A stretch of DNA of 64,000 nt from Phlebopus portentosus (GCA_037892935.1 JAYXKI010000013.1:682001-746000); one strand, 5' to 3'. Positions 11,041 through 23,106 are shown, numbered from the stretch's first letter. Numbers and translations are program-made. The notes: generated by a model not told the origin, from the sequence alone.

Positions 11041-13034
11041 ATGTTGCTCTTTCCGATAAAAGGGGCCATTCTGGTCTATATATTGCTTTGTCGTTTCTAC
11101 ATCACCGAGGCGACTGAGGCATCTGACGTTGTCCGTGCACCCTGTACACTGACTGCAAGTGGAGAAGATGATGCGCCGAGTTTTGTTTCGGCCGTGCTGA
11201 ACCCTGCATGCCCTACTGTGCACATTCCTTCCGGAACAACGCTCAACATTAGTACGAAGATGGATATGACTGGAACGAAGGACAAACATATTGTATATTT
11301 CTCAGGTTTATTTTGTTTCGTATTCCTCTTGCTGATTTGTTGGACATGTATAGCTTCTTGAGGGTACAGTCACGTTCAACCCAGACATTGACTATTGGGT
11401 CGCGGTAAGTTTCATAATGGAAGAATTTGATTCGACAAGTGTCTGATGTAATGCGCAGAATGCTTTTCCAATTACCTTTCGTGAGTTCTCGAGCATTGTT
11501 CAGAATGTTAATCATTCAAGTTTATCTACAATCCCGAATAGAGACGCAAATAGCATACTGGTTACTCGGTGGATCGAATATCGTGATGGACGGAGGAGGA
11601 ACACTCGACGGGTCCGGTCAGGTGAATATTTCGTGACCACTTTCAATTTATGCGCTGAAAGTTCTTCCAAGGTGTGGTACGACGCATTGTATGTTATCCA
11701 TTACTATGCATCGCATAAAATGTCATTACTGAACAAGTATCTGCTAACACAAAGCCGATCGAACTCATCTCTTCTCCGACCCATTATTCTAACAATATTT
11801 AATGGCACAAACGTTCTTGTCGAGGTACGCGACCTTGGTCGATCTTACAGATAGACGACAATGACATCGCATCTATAGAACATAAAAATGATCAACTCCC
11901 CAGAATGGTTCAATCTGGCGCATTCATCTGCCAATGTGATATATTCAAATATCAATATAATTGCTATCTCGACCTCGAGTGCAAAAATTGCAAATACGGA
12001 TGGCTGGGATATCTATCGTACAGATCAGGTCGTCATCAAGGACAGCGTTATCAACAACGGGGATGATTGCGTAAGTTTCAAACCGAGTAAGTCATCCAAA
12101 CTTCTTCAGAGAAGGAAACTAGTTTATATCGGCTCATAGATGCCACGAACATTCTCGTCTCCAATTTGACCTGTTCAGGATCTCAGTAAGCGAAATAAAA
12201 CCTCTTCTTCCTCTCCGAATTTCGACACTGACGTTATGACTATCTTCTTCAGCGGGATCTCCGTCGGCTCCCTCGGGCAATTCGCAGGCGTATTCGATAT
12301 TGTTGAGAACGTAACCTCAACGTACGCCTGATTCGTTTCATCTATTTATCTCCTTCTTCTGATGTTCTCGTTTCTAATTTGATCTCGAATCGGTTTTTTT
12401 AATATTAATTGAACTTTGTATTCTATAGAAACGTACGGATGTCGAATGCACAAAACGGCGCGCGTATCAAGTGCTGGGCTGGCTCGGGTGTCGGAAGTGG
12501 GATCGTGAAGAACATCACATTTGAAAATTTCGTTGAGAGTGCCGTGGATAACCCGGTCATTATAGACCAGGTACGTCATGCAGAATCGGTTCGGACTCGA
12601 CTCGGTTGAGTTGACTCTTATTAATTCAGTGTTATATGACTTCCTCGGAGGACTGTGCTGAATTTCCTTCGAACACTCTGATCCAGGACGTTGTGTTCTC
12701 CCAGTAGGTGTCATTGAGTTGTTTCAGAGTTTATTGGATCTCAATCACTCACTTGCGGCATATCTGTCTTGCTCTTGTTCGATAGCATCTCGGGCACCGG
12801 TACAAGTAGGACAGTGGCATCTCTCGATTGCTCTCCAGACGGGAGATGTAGCAACATCACTGTATCGGATATTGATCTTGCGTGCGTTTTTTCATGTGCC
12901 TCGTTCACTGCCCTCGGACTTACGAGCTTTCATTATTGATTAGCGCACCGAGCGGAACAGCAGAGTTCGAGTGCCAGAACGTCGCACTCTCCGGTAACTC
13001 AGCTTCGCTCTTCGGGACCTGTTCGACTACCTGA
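11041..13034 (+). CDS. Secreted exo-polygalacturonase, GH28
   Basis: Thirteen exons assemble without a frame break into 402 aa: 11041-11292, 11363-11404, 11459-11480, 11542-11621, 11672-11688, 11755-11824, 11879-12086, 12140-12185, 12253-12321, 12429-12570, 12630-12703, 12786-12881 and 12944-13034. The smallest exons are 17 and 22 nt. The N-terminus is a signal peptide (hydrophobic to about residue 22). The GH28 active site is complete: NTDGWD, NNGDDC (catalytic Asp residues), SHGISVGS (His) and RIK. The enzyme should release galacturonic acid from pectin chain ends outside the cell. The SEDCAEFPSN and LDCSPDGRC segments fit exo- rather than endo-acting members. GH28 pectinases suit a plant-associated or litter fungus. 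The assignment is strong; exo versus endo is inferred from resemblance. Confidence 0.93.
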
Positions 13035-13660
13035 GACGTTTCAAATGGATTGCTTCCCCAAGGGAAAAAAAGGGAGAAAGATATGTAAGAAAATTTCTTT
13101 CTACCTGGTTTAGTATAAAACGGTTTTGGTTTGAGTTATGATCTTAGCACTCAATCAATTTGCTGAAGATTTCAGAATTGCATTTGGTAATAGAGGGAAC
13201 GCCACAGCCCAAGGAAGCCCCTTAAATTGTGATGAGTTGCGGTGGTATATCAAATGAGTCAAGGCGCCTTTGCGTGTTGTCGGCGCCGTAAGGGAGCGGT
13301 GTCAAAGGAGTTTGCAAATCTCCTACAAGTAAGACTAGCTCTTGTGTACATACATTGAGATGCAATGTATCAAGCATTAGAAATTAGGAAGGCGAAAAAA
13401 GTATAGGAGGAAGGCGGGTATGGAAGTAGAAGAAGATCAGATCACGAGCGAGGCTGATAGGAACGCGCGAAGGCGATGATAGACGTGTCGATCGCTCACT
13501 TTGGACTGATACGCCGCCACCTCTCTCATGAGTCTACCCGAGAGATTTATATCATGACTCGCGCGAGTATTCGCCTCTGCCCATCATTATTTGCCCTTTC
13601 TCATTAACCACCACCATAACGCTCAAAACGGTCTTTAGTACTCCGCAACGAAGGAAGGAC
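13035..13660. other. Intergenic spacer between GH28 and the PARG-like gene
   Basis: About 625 bp. The first part is the presumed GH28 3' untranslated region; the rest, ending in a CT-rich stretch near 13590-13650, is the likely promoter of the next gene. No other gene is seen. Confidence 0.35.
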
Positions 13661-14878
13661 ATGTCCACAATGCGCGGGAAGGACAACCCGAAGAAGAAAC
13701 ATTTCGTCGGGATCGCGGAGGGCACGCTCAGCGCGATCGAACGCGTGTCTTACATCCTCGAGGGCGTTGGCGAGGTCTACCTCTCGGACGCCGTTTCGCG
13801 ATGCTTGGAGAATACGCGACTATATTCTCCTGAAAGCGTGTTGGCGTCATGGCAATCACGGTCCTCTCGGTCTTCTCCAAATGCGAGCTCTTCGAGCCTC
13901 GTGCGCAGTCAACACGCGTCTTTACAGAGCATGTTAGGGCGGGAGAAGGACTGCAAGATTCTCATCATGCAAACGTCGACCCTTGCCGGTGCGCGTCTCC
14001 TCGCAACTACAACAGCTCGTTTAGGATCGAAATCAATCGAAACGGAGCGCGAAGATAACAAAATCGGGATACTTAATTTCGCATCGGCCAAACATCCTGG
14101 TGGTGGATTCCTTAATGGAGCGCAGGCGCAGGAGGAATCGATCGCTCGATCGTCCACTTTGTATCCGTCTTTGACATGCCCGGTTGCGAAACCATTCTAC
14201 ACGCTACATCGACATGATCCGCAAGCTGGGTATTATTCGCATTCGATGATTTATTCTCCTAATGTTCTATTACTTCGAGATGATGATGGTGAGCTATTGT
14301 GCTTATTTTCTTCCTCTTCTTCGAATTCTTCTTGCTTTGATAAATTATTGGTTCTTTACGCAATGTCTCCCGATGGAAACGAATCGCGATTTACGACCGA
14401 GAAATTATTTATCATTCCCGGTGACCGAGTCGTATCATGCTGATCAGATCGTTTCAGGTACATGGCAACGTCCCGTGGTGGCAGACGTGCTCACTGCAGC
14501 CGCAGTGAACGCAGGCGTCGTCAGACAATCAATCATGGGCTGCCTCTCGCCCAAATCCGAAACAGCCAAGATCGAGCGCGTAATGCGCGAACGCGCCGCG
14601 CGGGTTCTGTACGCCTTCGAGCGGAACGGCGTACGGCACCTCGTCCTCGGCGCCTGGGGCTGCGGCGTCTTTCAGAATGACGTACGCACGGTAGCGCGTA
14701 TCTGGGCGGACTTGCTTGGACGCGACGATGCGCGATTCCGGAGGAGCTTCGATCGCGTTATCTTTGCTGTGTTGGGGAGAGTATGTACCGGGAGTTTGAA
14801 GCTGCTTTCTCCGAGCGCGTCCAGGCTGAGGGTGCCCCGTATTCGTACGTCGAGGTGCCCAACTTGGCGAGCCGCTGA
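13661..14878 (+). CDS. TIGR02452-family protein (microbial-type PARG-like)
   Basis: Two exons, 13661-14288 and 14458-14878, joined by a 169-bp intron (GTGAGC...TTTCAG; G plus GT restores a Gly codon). The product, about 349 aa, carries the family core: NFASAKHPGGGFLNGAQAQEE, RSSTLYPSL, YSHSMIYSPNV and RDDDG, then after the intron VVADVLTAAAVNAG, RERAARVL and LVLGAWGCGVF. This is the macro-like ADP-ribose-processing fold of bacterial-type poly(ADP-ribose) glycohydrolases; the GGG loop binds the ligand. Substrate is inferred, not shown. After FAVLG the frame slips at GGGG 14774-14777. One added G continues into ESMYREFEAAF and ends at VEVPNLASR, stop 14876-14878. Without it, a non-homologous tail would run to 14957. 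The slip fits the window-wide homopolymer pattern. Confidence 0.85.
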
Positions 14879-15527
14879 TGCGATGCTCGAGAACCTGCTT
14901 CGCGCTCTGCTTGTATCATCCCTTCCCCGCCGCTTGTTTCTATTTTATTCGGTTTGATTGACATTAACGTTGTTGTTGTATGTGTACTCACTAACTTATG
15001 AAGTTGTAATCACGCTATCTATCTATCTATCCATCCATCCGTCTATCCATCCGAGCCCTACGTTTCTAACTACTTACTGTTTGGGATCTAGTTCTGTAGT
15101 TTATCCATGTTGCGATGTCGTATCTACTTTAAACTAAGTAATGCATCACTTCCTCTGTTACGCCGCTGATTTAATAGTTGACTGGTAGAACGCCACGATC
15201 ATTTTCTGAAGTAGGATTTCAATTCTGCTTTAACACATTTCCGCGCTCCATCGAAGTCACTTCCTATTTGTCAGATTGGACATCTACATGTAATCACAGT
15301 CTGAAAACCTGCGTCATGAAAGCGAATTTCATGATCAGTTGCATTTTAGTGGACGACAATCTGTTGTTGATAAGGCACGTAGATGTAGTGTGCTTGGAAA
15401 TCTTGTGATAGCAAGACGAAGACATTAAATTGGATTATACAAGATGTTAGATCCGATTTCGGGTGTTTCGATGCAAGAAGACACTTTGAGATCGATCAAA
15501 CAAAATATGGGGGAGATTGTGAAATCA
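14879..15527. other. Intergenic with a tetranucleotide microsatellite
   Basis: Convergent 3' ends flank this 650-bp spacer. A (CTAT)n/(CCAT)n microsatellite with interruptions runs about 15014-15052. No gene is seen; short frames at 15178-15408 look random. Confidence 0.45.
15014..15052. repeat. CTAT/CCAT microsatellite
   Basis: Four CTAT units are followed by CCAT units interrupted by one GTCTAT. It is a simple tetranucleotide repeat in the spacer between convergent genes and likely length-variable between strains. Confidence 0.85.
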
Positions 15528-16828
15528 TCATAGAGCTTCCGTCACCGGTCCACTCGTCCATGACCCTTTCTCAACAGGGACCTTCGGCACCTTCAGATAC
15601 CCGCCTGCCTTAGCCCATCCATGCGCCAGCACCTTCCTCAGATCGCAAATATCCTTGTTGAACGGGTCGTCGGCGCCAGGCCCAGTATTGATCAACGAAA
15701 CACATTCTTCTGTAGATTTCGACTTTGTTAAACCCTTGAGAATGGCGCTCTCGCTGATGTCGGTGATGGTTTGTCCCAGTACGCGTGCGCGGTTCATGGA
15801 CAACATAAAGCGCGTTTTGATGTCTGTCACGCTGACGGCGAGCTCCGACAGGTCTCGCCCCGGCTCGAGCATACAGTCACGCATTAGGAAGCCCTTCTTC
15901 CTTCCAGATGCTGTGTCGAGGACTAAAACGTTGATCTTTTGTGAAGAAGAGGAGGAAGCCGGCGGAGGCTTCATGCCAGATCGACTGGGAGGTAACGAGC
16001 TGATCGGGACGCGCTGGACACGGAGCCGCCAGACGACTCGATCGCGTGAAGCGAGGATTAGCGCACCCGCGGTGACGCCCAAAGAAATTTCAAAAGCTGA
16101 AAAGGCGAGGCGCTGCCATAGTGGTCGCAGCTCTAGCCTTTCATTCGGATTTGAGGGCGGAGACGGGGGTGAGGCCGGTGTAGTTGACTTCGCAGAGTCG
16201 GGAGATGAAGGTGCCTCTGTTTCCGCCTTTACTTGTTTCCAGTTTCGCATGACCATGTCGACGCTTAAGCTCCTGTAAAATCAAAGCCAAAATGTCAGAT
16301 GAGAAAGCCCGGTCGTCGTGAAAAAAAAAATGATCGAATATAGTAACACTCTTAATCCTAACAGCCTTCGACGCGTCAAAAGTCAAAGTGAAGCTTGTTG
16401 GCTTCAAACACGTTCTCCGTCACGGAAGAAGAAAAAAAAAAGAAAAGAAAATTACAAGTCCAGACATACGTGAGAAATATGTCAAATGCCAGCAGGAAAT
16501 ACGCCCATCGCCCGAATACCCCAGGATTCTTGTCGTACAATGGCGGGTCATCGCCAAGCACTACTGATGCGGACTCGGACGTTTCTTTCTTTTGCTGCTT
16601 TTCATCTTTCGCCCGTTGACTTTTTCCCCGCCGCATGTCTAGCAGGTACGTCTGGCTCAACGACGCGTCGCGTGCCTCGCGAAAGTCTCGCATGTTCGTG
16701 CCGTGACATGGGAAGCGCTTTGAACGGATCGAGAAAGTTGAGTATCTCCTTCCAGTCTCAGCGTATTTGCAAGCTATTTGTCGAAAAAAGGGCCCTGCAA
16801 ATCTTTCCAGACGAGCAGAGCTTCGCAT
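15528..16828 (-). CDS. Two-helix mitochondrial membrane protein, TMEM223-like
   Basis: Exons 16470-16828 and 15528-16272, split by a 197-bp intron, give 367 aa. The chosen start (16828) opens a basic, Ser/Arg-rich presequence with no acidic residue for about 10 residues, as expected for mitochondrial import. A longer in-frame start at 16963 would bury it. Membrane helix 1 is WAYFLLAFDIFLT, which the intron splits; helix 2 is about FSAFEISLGVTAGALIL, preceded by RPLWQR. A soluble tail follows with DCMLEPGRDLSEL and FMLSMNRARVLG. Topology and the WRYG-like/RPLWQR and Arg-rich post-helix pattern resemble TMEM223, an inner-membrane factor for complex IV biogenesis. That identification is tentative; the mitochondrial, two-helix architecture is what the sequence supports. 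Confidence 0.6.
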
Positions 16829-17171
16829 GCTCAACGACGCTGAAAAGGAGAGCCGAGAATGATCTGTAGTAGCAGTAGTGTAGAAGGAAAACTCTCTAAG
16901 CAAGCTGACAACTTCTTGTGAATAATTTACTGTATTTGGAAATTGGGCAGAAAGAATGACCAATAGGCCTCAAAAGCCCTCGAATCTTGCACTGTAGCCG
17001 GCAGACGAGGTGTGTGGACCTGGTAGTGTGATAAAAGAAACTTTTAATGTATTATATGCTTACAAATAACTGTATTGCAAGTCCAACTGATTCGGTTTAC
17101 CACATCCTGGCCTATGCTGGCTGGCGGAGTGGGTCAGCAAACGCACGTGACACATGAAATTAAGAAGTAGT

Positions 17172-17770
17172 TACTATAGTGTGATCCCTCTTTTCATTTT
17201 CTGTCTGTAGACTCACAACACTATTTTTTTCACACCAAAAAAATCACACATGGTCTTTATATATGTATAGACATTCCTAAACTTTCAAAATATTTTTACA
17301 GATTTTATTGAGCAAAATATCATGGGGTATCCCTCTTTTCATCTTTTGTCACATGTTGTCACAGTTCTGTGAGGCGTGATCTGATAGGCAAAACCATACT
17401 CATTTGTCACCTCATGTCACCCTCCCAGAACTCATCTTTCAATTTTATTCGCCAGAGAACACAAATCTGTTAGGAAAAAATTGTAGGAGTATATGACTGT
17501 ATTTGAAATGCTGTGAGACAAAAATAGTTGTGGACTGGACTGACTGGAAGTTTTTACGTGGCAAATACAACACCTCCCAAGCTGAGAAAATGCATTTTTC
17601 GACAATTTTATTGCAACTATACAGTTTCTGCTCAAACAAACTGCAGAATCGTGTTTCTAGCACTGAAATACATATATGTGAATTTTTTCAGGACAAGTGG
17701 GTTAGTGGAAGGTAGTGGAACAGCAAAAATGAAAAGAGGGAAAAATGAAAAGAAGGATCACACGATAGTA
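17172..17770. mobile_element. 599-bp MITE with 29-bp inverted ends
   Basis: The left end (17172-17200) and the reverse complement of the right end (17742-17770) match at 27 of 29 positions, starting TACTAT and running into GTGTGATCC and TCTTTTCAT. TA lies at both outer edges and may be the target duplication. The subterminal motif CCCTCTTTTCAT recurs at about 17331, and a second AAAAATGAAAAG lies just inside the right end. The interior is AT-rich with no transposase frame. It sits between the TMEM223-like and F-box genes. Confidence 0.75.
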
Positions 17771-18702
17771 TATGTAGCGGGGTAAAAATCAAAGATTTAC
17801 AACCAGGTCGATCTCGAGTTTGTCATTTGCAGACGGATACTCTGGATCGTCGGCCCCTCATGGTCAAGGTTTAGGTTTCCTCTACAACTCTTTTTATAGC
17901 TTCGTGGTATCTGAAACTCTGAGTGCGAGATCGATCGTGCTCTAACGTATGTAGTTTTACAGGCAAATTCCTTCCGATGAAGTCAATTATATTCTGCAAC
18001 GTAGTAACACGAAACTGATCCTGGCCGGATCCGACTAACAGTGACGGCCCATTTCGCTCAATGAAGGCCTTACGTTCGAGTCAGAGGGTATCAAGTTGCG
18101 TCGGGCAAGATTGAGGTTCAAATATGAAATCACCTGGAAGCGGACGCTTTATTGGTGTTCTAGATGTCTACAGTAGCAACTTGCCATTTACCTCCAAAAC
18201 GCTGCAAACATGACCCAGAAAGTCTTCGAGTTAATATCAAACGAAGACGAAAACCTCGGGCAGACTTCGAGGAAGGCGGTGGTTTGGCTGTGATGCTTTG
18301 TTCCTCCTGGCTCAACTCCTGAAGGTCCTTTGGACAGCACGCTTTCAATACAAAGACACCTAGATCGCGTCGTCGAGTTCGTGAAAGGCATTCCAAAGAC
18401 TCCGAACGGCAGGCATCTCCATCGTGTCATAATTAATAGAGCTCTTGCTGGTAGCAGGTCTATGAAATTGAAGCTTTGGTCTGTCATCTTCTCAGAATAT
18501 TTTGGTGCTCCGTGTGCTACCTCGTTAAATAAATGTTTGTACTGCTCACAAAGCCTAGCTCAGTCGAGAAATTCCCTCAAGAAGATATACTAGAAGTGAC
18601 ATCAGGAGCCGGTTAAGTACGAAGCAGCGGCAACATACAAGTAGAATATCCGCGGTGACATTGCGACCGCCGGAGAGTCAACAGCTTTGCCTCAACCAAT
18701 GG
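17771..18702. other. Unresolved stretch downstream of the F-box gene
   Basis: About 930 bp. On the minus strand, roughly 18490-18160, one frame reads MEMPAVRSLWNAFHELDD. If one base is added it runs on through DLGVFVLKACCPKDLQEL to FGGKWQVATVDI and a stop at 18160. This could be a short gene or an exon of unknown family, broken by the same one-base slips seen elsewhere. I cannot name it or define its start. Confidence 0.25.
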
Positions 18703-20504
18703 CTATGCTTCCCCGCGCATATCTTCGAGCTGGACTTGTTCCAATTTGAAACGCACAGACTCCTGAGCGCTTGCATCATGCACCCACTCGCCCTAGCACA
18801 AAGTCATAAGTCTCTTGGTGTCTATCCAATATCTCGAACTTACTTTAAATGAGAGAAGTCCGACTGTGATCTGCCTGAGACATGAACACGGGCGAAGCAT
18901 CATCTCTTCCGCATCTGTAATGGAAAAGGACTCCTCATGAACAGATATTTCATCCGGGTCGCATCCTGCATCTTTCGGCGTCAATGTGACAGAGGTGCTC
19001 AGAGTATTTCCCGAATTGCTTAGATTTTTCGAAAGAGGAACGCGTAACGATGGTGCTGAGAAAAGTCGTCTGTTAATTCTTATCGACCGTAGGTTGTACG
19101 CATGCGCAGTGGCGTCTCGAATCCCTCTCTACGTGCAATTTCGGTCAGATGTCCAGCAGATAGAAATGAATGAGAAATTTCCCACCGTTTCGTAATTTGG
19201 GAATGCGCAGGAAAGTTCCTCTAACCTTGGAAACATGTCACACAAACAGGCAACATCCCCGAGAGTCAAGAGCGTTGTGCCCACAAGGAAACGTTGAAGT
19301 GCCTGTCCGTGGACCTGTGCAAGAAAAGTATGAAAGGACGAGGGACACTTGTTTCTCCGAGAGCAGAGAAAGTTTGTAAGCGGAATTCGCGAAGCGATCC
19401 AATCTTATTAGATAACAGGATCTGGGTACATCCCCATAGTCCAACAGGACCGGCCGCATCAATGCTGCTGGCTCGCAGGGTCAGCTTTTCCAGTGCTGGC
19501 ATTTGAAGTTGCCCTGACAGAGGTCTCACATTGCCTGCATCGGAATAGTCTGTATCAAGGGATCGAAGTCGTGGAAGCTGCGCGATGAAGTATGGAAGGG
19601 ATGGAGAATGCGCCCCTTTGATGCGAAGGTGTGTTAGAGACTGAAGGTGCGAGAAGACTCCTATTAGTAACGTCGGCGGAACTCCTGAACAACGCTGAGA
19701 ACAAAATTGAGCTATTGTAGCAAATAATCCGGTCATATTATCTCACTCCAAGGTCCAATTGTGTTAGCGTCGGGGCAAGGGTTTCCGACCAGCCTTGCAG
19801 GATTCGGGGCGGACCCTCCATACAAAAAATGGAAACACTCTAGGAACGCTCATAAACATTCGAAAAGAAGAATATGTAAAACAGAAATACCGATAGATCT
19901 TTGAGCTGGTGCAGGGTATCCCATACAGACGGCCCAAGATTCTTGAATGTCCGAATCGTAAGCTCGCGGAGCGGTAGAGATTTCAGGACACCAATAATTG
20001 AGATCAGCATTTCATCCGGAAGGAAGCTATCGTCTACCCATGTGAAAGAATGAAGGGAGGTACAAAGGCTCAGGGCGCGCACTGCAAGCAAATGTATATG
20101 TTGCGCTCGTGTTTGCGGCGCTCCATGAAGCTTCCCTGCGGAAAAGGTGGGATACATATTTTTCTGTTTTATAATGAACACGTATGCTTACCATTCTCCT
20201 TGACGGAGCGGACATAACGCGCCAGTTTCGGATTTTGAAGTAAAGTATGTGCGGGATGGTGAATAATAAGTCCCTATAGGCATACCAAAGTGCGAGAAAG
20301 CATTGGATAGACAGGACAGTGTGATACTGATCTCACCTTATCCGTGCTGACCAGTCGCGAGTCAAGCTCCTCATACAGAATTGCAACCGTTGCGGTGTAG
20401 AAAGTTCTATTTACTAGCGTCGCGTTATATAGGTCCATGCGGTCATTCAGATGGGAGACGATGAGGGGTATCACATCCGCCGGGATGTCCCGGGCCTCGA
20501 CCAT
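18703..20504 (-). CDS. F-box protein with leucine-rich-repeat-like body
   Basis: Seven exons are resolved: 20337-20504, 20192-20273, 19891-20135, 19747-19839, 19186-19694, 18844-19128 and 18703-18792, about 490 aa. The N-terminus is an F-box: DIPADVIPLIVSHLND, then DLYNATLVNRTFYTA. The body shows LRR-like spacing (LPLRELTIRTF, LTQLDLGV, LQSLTHLRIKG, LPRLRSLDT, ALEKLTLRAS, FPRLEELSC). The end, AEEMMLRPCSCLRQITVG then GEWVHD, matches agaricomycete F-box proteins. It presumably binds Skp1 in an SCF ubiquitin ligase; the target is unknown. In exon 5 the frame slips at AAAA 19324-19327 (TTTT on the coding strand); one added base makes the exon 510 nt and links FILFLAQ to LQRFLVG. An upstream in-frame ATG at 20564 is possible. 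Confidence 0.8.
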
Positions 20505-20910
20505 GTTCGTCGGCGGCCTAATTATTACAGAACAGCTTTCTGATATAGTCAAGGAGCTTTTCACGTCTTCCTAAACTAGTATCGGACTAAGATGCACAAT
20601 AAACGCTACTGAAGAACGGTTGTTGGTTGGTTACGAGGAGAGGAGGTGTCGAGTCACCATAGTTCACCATCTGTCATCAAAGAATTCGGACTTAGTAAGT
20701 CGCGATTAGCCGTCTGGGCCCCTAAACTTGCACATTGCCCGACATCACCGAGAATTCGATCTGATGAACTCTGAATATGACCCGCCCATTGTTCCATATA
20801 GTGGTGGCTCTGGTCGAGACTTTAAGATGAAATCTCTCTGATTCAGACGCCTCTTTCGCTGGATAATTTAGACGAAGATTTATTATCTCTAGCTGGCAAT
20901 GTCCATTTGA
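20505..20910. other. Spacer between the F-box gene and GH71 gene
   Basis: About 400 bp: promoter side of the F-box gene and 3' side of the GH71 gene, both on the minus strand. No gene or motif could be assigned. Confidence 0.35.
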
Positions 20911-23106
20911 TTAGGACGAAGGCGGATGCATCCAAACGTACGCGTTGAAATTATACGTCTTCGGACGGGCATCAAATACGAAGTGGCGCGGATAGAAGTT
21001 AAGTACTTCTTCGCCTCTGCGAAGGAGCTGAACGCGTATCCGGCCTCCTGCAATGAACGGACAGGAAATCATCGAGAGTCCAGCGGGTATCCTATGATTA
21101 ACTGACAGTACTTCCATGTCGTCCGGATTATGAATAGGCATTCTCGATGTCAGATCGTCGTCGTCACCGCCTGTGCACCTCAGTGAGACGTGAGCTGGAG
21201 CACATGCGAGCACAACTACCCAATAGACGTCCTCGGTCTTCGCAGCGAACCAGAAATCAATAAAAAAAGTCATGTAGCATTTGGCTGCAGTCAGCAACTG
21301 GATGGGGGAACGAACAAGGTGAGGACGGTAGGAAAACGCACCAAATCCCAACCCCTCGGTCTTCCCACCGGATCTGCGTAAGCTTCTGCATCACGAGGAT
21401 GAGGTCGCGTCCAGACAAATATGCAATCCTCGTTGGTCTTGAAGTCCGTTCCTGAAATCAGAGGTATTTTGTGTTCTGCCTTAAAAGCGTGGGCAAAATA
21501 TCCGCAGAGATGTAACCAGGCAGTATGATCAAACCCGTCCACCCAAGACTCTGAATTTGGCTGTGCTCCTTTGATAGGACCAATGTAATGAGACTCGCCA
21601 TAATCTGCGTACGCACTGATCAGTCATGGGCATTCATCGTAAGAAGTGAAGTTTAAAGCTCACCGTTCCATGATATGACTTGTACAATGTCAATGTCATC
21701 TCTCATCGCGATGAGCTGTTGCCATCGACGAACTAGGAACCAATCGTCTCCGCGATATATCCACTGTGGCACTTGCATTCAGAGATGCTTTCCAAATAGA
21801 CGTAGATCAAGCGCGAAGTACATTTTTATTCCAAGAATCTTCTCCATAATGCTTTAGGTGAGTCTTAGTGAAATCTTTTCTCCAACCCTCTTGAGCTCGT
21901 TAAATTTGATTCTTACAGTGAAGAACCACGGAGAAACTGAAGCCATGTAAGTCTTTCGATGACCATCACTGGAACGCAGATTGTGCAGGTATTCAATGTC
22001 CGAAAGTAGCTTGGGGTGCCGTATCTCTTCTGGAGGTGAATCGGACGAGAGATGAACTGGCCAGCAACCGTTCCACTGCATAAGCCGTTACTACAGTGAC
22101 CATCGCTTAATCGACGGAAACGCACATTAAAGGCACCATCCAGGCACCTCATAGAGCGAAAACGCCTTGGGTCGATGAAAAAGCTGGGCACAAAGAAAAT
22201 CTGGTCCAATCATAACACTTTGACTTATTTGTAAACAGGAGATAAAACAAACCGGACAAACTTCCTCGAGAGTATCTTTCACGAGCATCCATCCTGATTC
22301 GCAGTCAGGACATCCGAAAAGAGAATTTTCTCCAGCGAAAGTAGAAACTAGCGCTTTCCGGTTGTAATGCATATAATGAGAATGGCAAGAGAATTCTTGG
22401 ATATATCGTTTCAGCAAGGAGATATCCTGCAAGCTTGATGATCCGAGTGAACTATTTGGGATGAGTCAATCTTAATGCGAGTCCTGACTCGCGATGAAGT
22501 GGAAGGAACTCTTACGACATGTCAAAGCTGATGAATAACTTGAAGTTCGTGGCACTCCTCTCCGCGGCTTCAAAACATGCAGAGACTTGGTCGAATTGCC
22601 AATCTTCTTTTCCGACATTGAGGGCGAATCCATCTCTTTGAAGAATGCCTGAGTTTGCCGCGGAAATCGGAGTTACGTGTTGTCCTTACATGCCATGCTT
22701 ACTAGCGAGCCTGATGTCTTCTTCCCAGTCATATGGATTATAAGGCTGAAAATCAAAATGAGTTCAAGGTTTTGGTTTGTGATGCATCGCAAAATTCTGC
22801 ACGGGTTTATAACCGCCGCGGTTTATTTTGCCTTATGAACTCTCATAATCAGTCATAAGCGGTTATAATTGCTTATAAATCGCCATATGCGGTAATAAAC
22901 TCGTGCAGAATTTTGCGATGTGCGACTTACTGCCGTGTTCCCGACCATGAAGCTGTGTGTCGATTCATCGTTGGTCTAGAGAGATAAAGACAATATTATT
23001 CTGCTCACTGGGCAACCACGAGTTTCGGTTCTCGAGCATTGTGTTTCATTGCTTCGGTTTGTGAATGTGCGGTTAGATCGAGGAATTTCTTGATCAGCCG
23101 GGACAT
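20911..23106 (-). CDS. Alpha-1,3-glucanase (mutanase), GH71
   Basis: Eleven exons assemble without a break into 473 aa: 23009-23106, 22931-22952, 22690-22745, 22516-22635, 22262-22433, 22126-22200, 21917-22075, 21822-21851, 21664-21763, 21342-21604 and 20911-21237. GH71 landmarks appear in order: KLVVAHFMVGNT near the N-terminus, DGFALNVG, ALVSTFAGE, IFFVPSFF, DGAFN joined to WNGCWPV, YMASVSPWFFT, NKN joined to WIYRGDD, WQQLIAMRDDIDIVQ, ISWNDYGESHYIGP and the VDGF-W-L block. The family cuts alpha-1,3-glucan of fungal cell walls. The start at 23106 has a good context (CACCATG), but its N-terminus, MSRLIKKFLDL, is not a signal peptide. Either the product is non-classically localised or an upstream exon is missed. 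Intron 2 (22746-22930) is enlarged by a 136-bp MITE. Confidence 0.9.
22785..22920. mobile_element. 136-bp MITE inside a GH71 intron
   Basis: Inverted ends of 25 bp (22785-22809 and 22896-22920), starting CATCGCAAAATTCTGCACG, match at 24 of 25 positions. Internally, GCGGTTTAT-like motifs recur in both orientations, so the transcript could fold into a long hairpin. A 2-bp TG flanks both ends; the target duplication is uncertain. The element lies wholly within intron 2 of the GH71 gene and accounts for most of its 185-bp length. Confidence 0.75.

Noticed and set aside
15178..15408. Plus-strand ORF of 76 codons
   Set aside because: Composition looks random; it lies in a spacer between convergent genes beside a microsatellite.
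17432..17785. Overlapping ORFs on both strands inside the 599-bp MITE
   Set aside because: Low-complexity, AT-rich, no transposase motifs; mirror-image ORFs expected from sequence composition.
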